Source of the DNA: a gamma proteobacterium symbiont of Taylorina sp.
Lineage (GTDB): Bacteria; Pseudomonadota; Gammaproteobacteria; GRL18
NCBI GenBank assembly: GCA_025655455.1
Contig: JAHXIV010000028.1
Location: 1 to 64,000, forward strand
Length of the DNA stretch: 64,000 bases
Direction: 5' to 3'
Shown here: positions 63,952 to 64,000 of the stretch, piece by piece
How positions within the stretch are numbered: the first letter of the stretch is position 1
Layout: each line of letters begins with the position of its first letter
Position numbers and translations under genes: made by a program
The notes under the pieces: generated by a model
Told to the model about the DNA's origin: nothing
Databases searched by the model: none
What the model saw: only the letters and a program-made list of their open reading frames with translations

Positions 63952-64000
63952 ATGCTGTTTGGACGTAGTAAAAAAAATCCGATTAAAATTGCCGATAAGA
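63952..64000 (+). CDS. Start of an unidentified gene cut by the window end
   Basis: ATG 63952 preceded by GGAGC opens a frame MLFGRSKKNPIKIADK that runs off the window. Too short to identify; the basic start suggests a cytoplasmic or peripheral membrane protein. Confidence 0.35.
   Translation, partial: MLFGRSKKNPIKIADK

Overview
The window looks like a low-GC chromosome segment from a denitrifying gammaproteobacterium. The evidence is a complete-looking heme d1 / cytochrome cd1 nitrite reductase cluster (nirS facing nirCFDLGHJ), a NarK-type nitrate/nitrite carrier, a monomeric NADP isocitrate dehydrogenase, DusC, DUF423, the dnaB-alr pair, and a heavy load of PAS/GGDEF/EAL/hybrid-kinase signalling. 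A sulfur-oxidising or related marine lineage is plausible, but the sequence alone does not prove it.

Layout. 1-2000: accessory debris, comprising the 3' end of a group II intron, a DUF2007-like zinc-ribbon protein, a HigBA-type toxin-antitoxin pair with a visible promoter/operator, and an integrase remnant. 2000-13400: folA, then a sigma-54 response regulator with its Cache/PAS hybrid kinase, a heme-binding HD-GYP protein, a decayed diguanylate cyclase, and a CBS4-PAS-GGDEF-EAL protein. 13400-19400: an operon of a bufferin-like DUF2282 peptide, DoxX, thioredoxin-like protein, Tat-exported small subunit and GMC oxidoreductase, divergent from an OmpR/HisKA two-component pair. 19500-22830: adenylate kinase with a histone-H1-like lysine-rich tail, moeB-like and dusC. 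22800-33500: the nitrite-respiration block, with two perfect FNR-type boxes between nirC and nirS. It ends in an unusual 921-residue multiheme protein: a NapC/NirT tetraheme head fused to two tandem copies of a heme-binding domain. 33600-48300: housekeeping genes (dnaB, alr, icd, HAD phosphatase), a PhnD-like sensor kinase with a REC-EAL partner, and narK next to a PP2C-kinase fusion.

48360-64000 is a plastic region. A ~90-bp palindromic repeat family occurs here and near 17-18 kb. A 0.55-kb block carrying a comEA-like gene is present twice (49.1 and 60.9 kb). Between the copies lie dead or reduced toxin-antitoxin genes and an AT-rich restriction/defence cassette: MORC/MutL-like GHKL ATPase, Z1 ATPase, PD-(D/E)XK protein, AIPR protein, convergent C5 cytosine methylase and Vsr nuclease. 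After the second comEA copy comes an AAA/DUF4143 ATPase, then a family-4-like uracil-DNA glycosylase whose 5' end also exists as a remnant at 60.8 kb. The simplest reading is a tandem duplication of a comEA-X-udg unit whose two copies later received different cargo.

The strongest candidates for something new are four. (1) The NapC plus duplicated heme-domain fusion beside nirS. (2) The DUF2282/DoxX/thioredoxin/GMC operon that lacks the usual MNIO (DUF692) maturase. (3) The adenylate kinase with an H1-like tail. (4) The defence cassette with its nested duplication boundaries.
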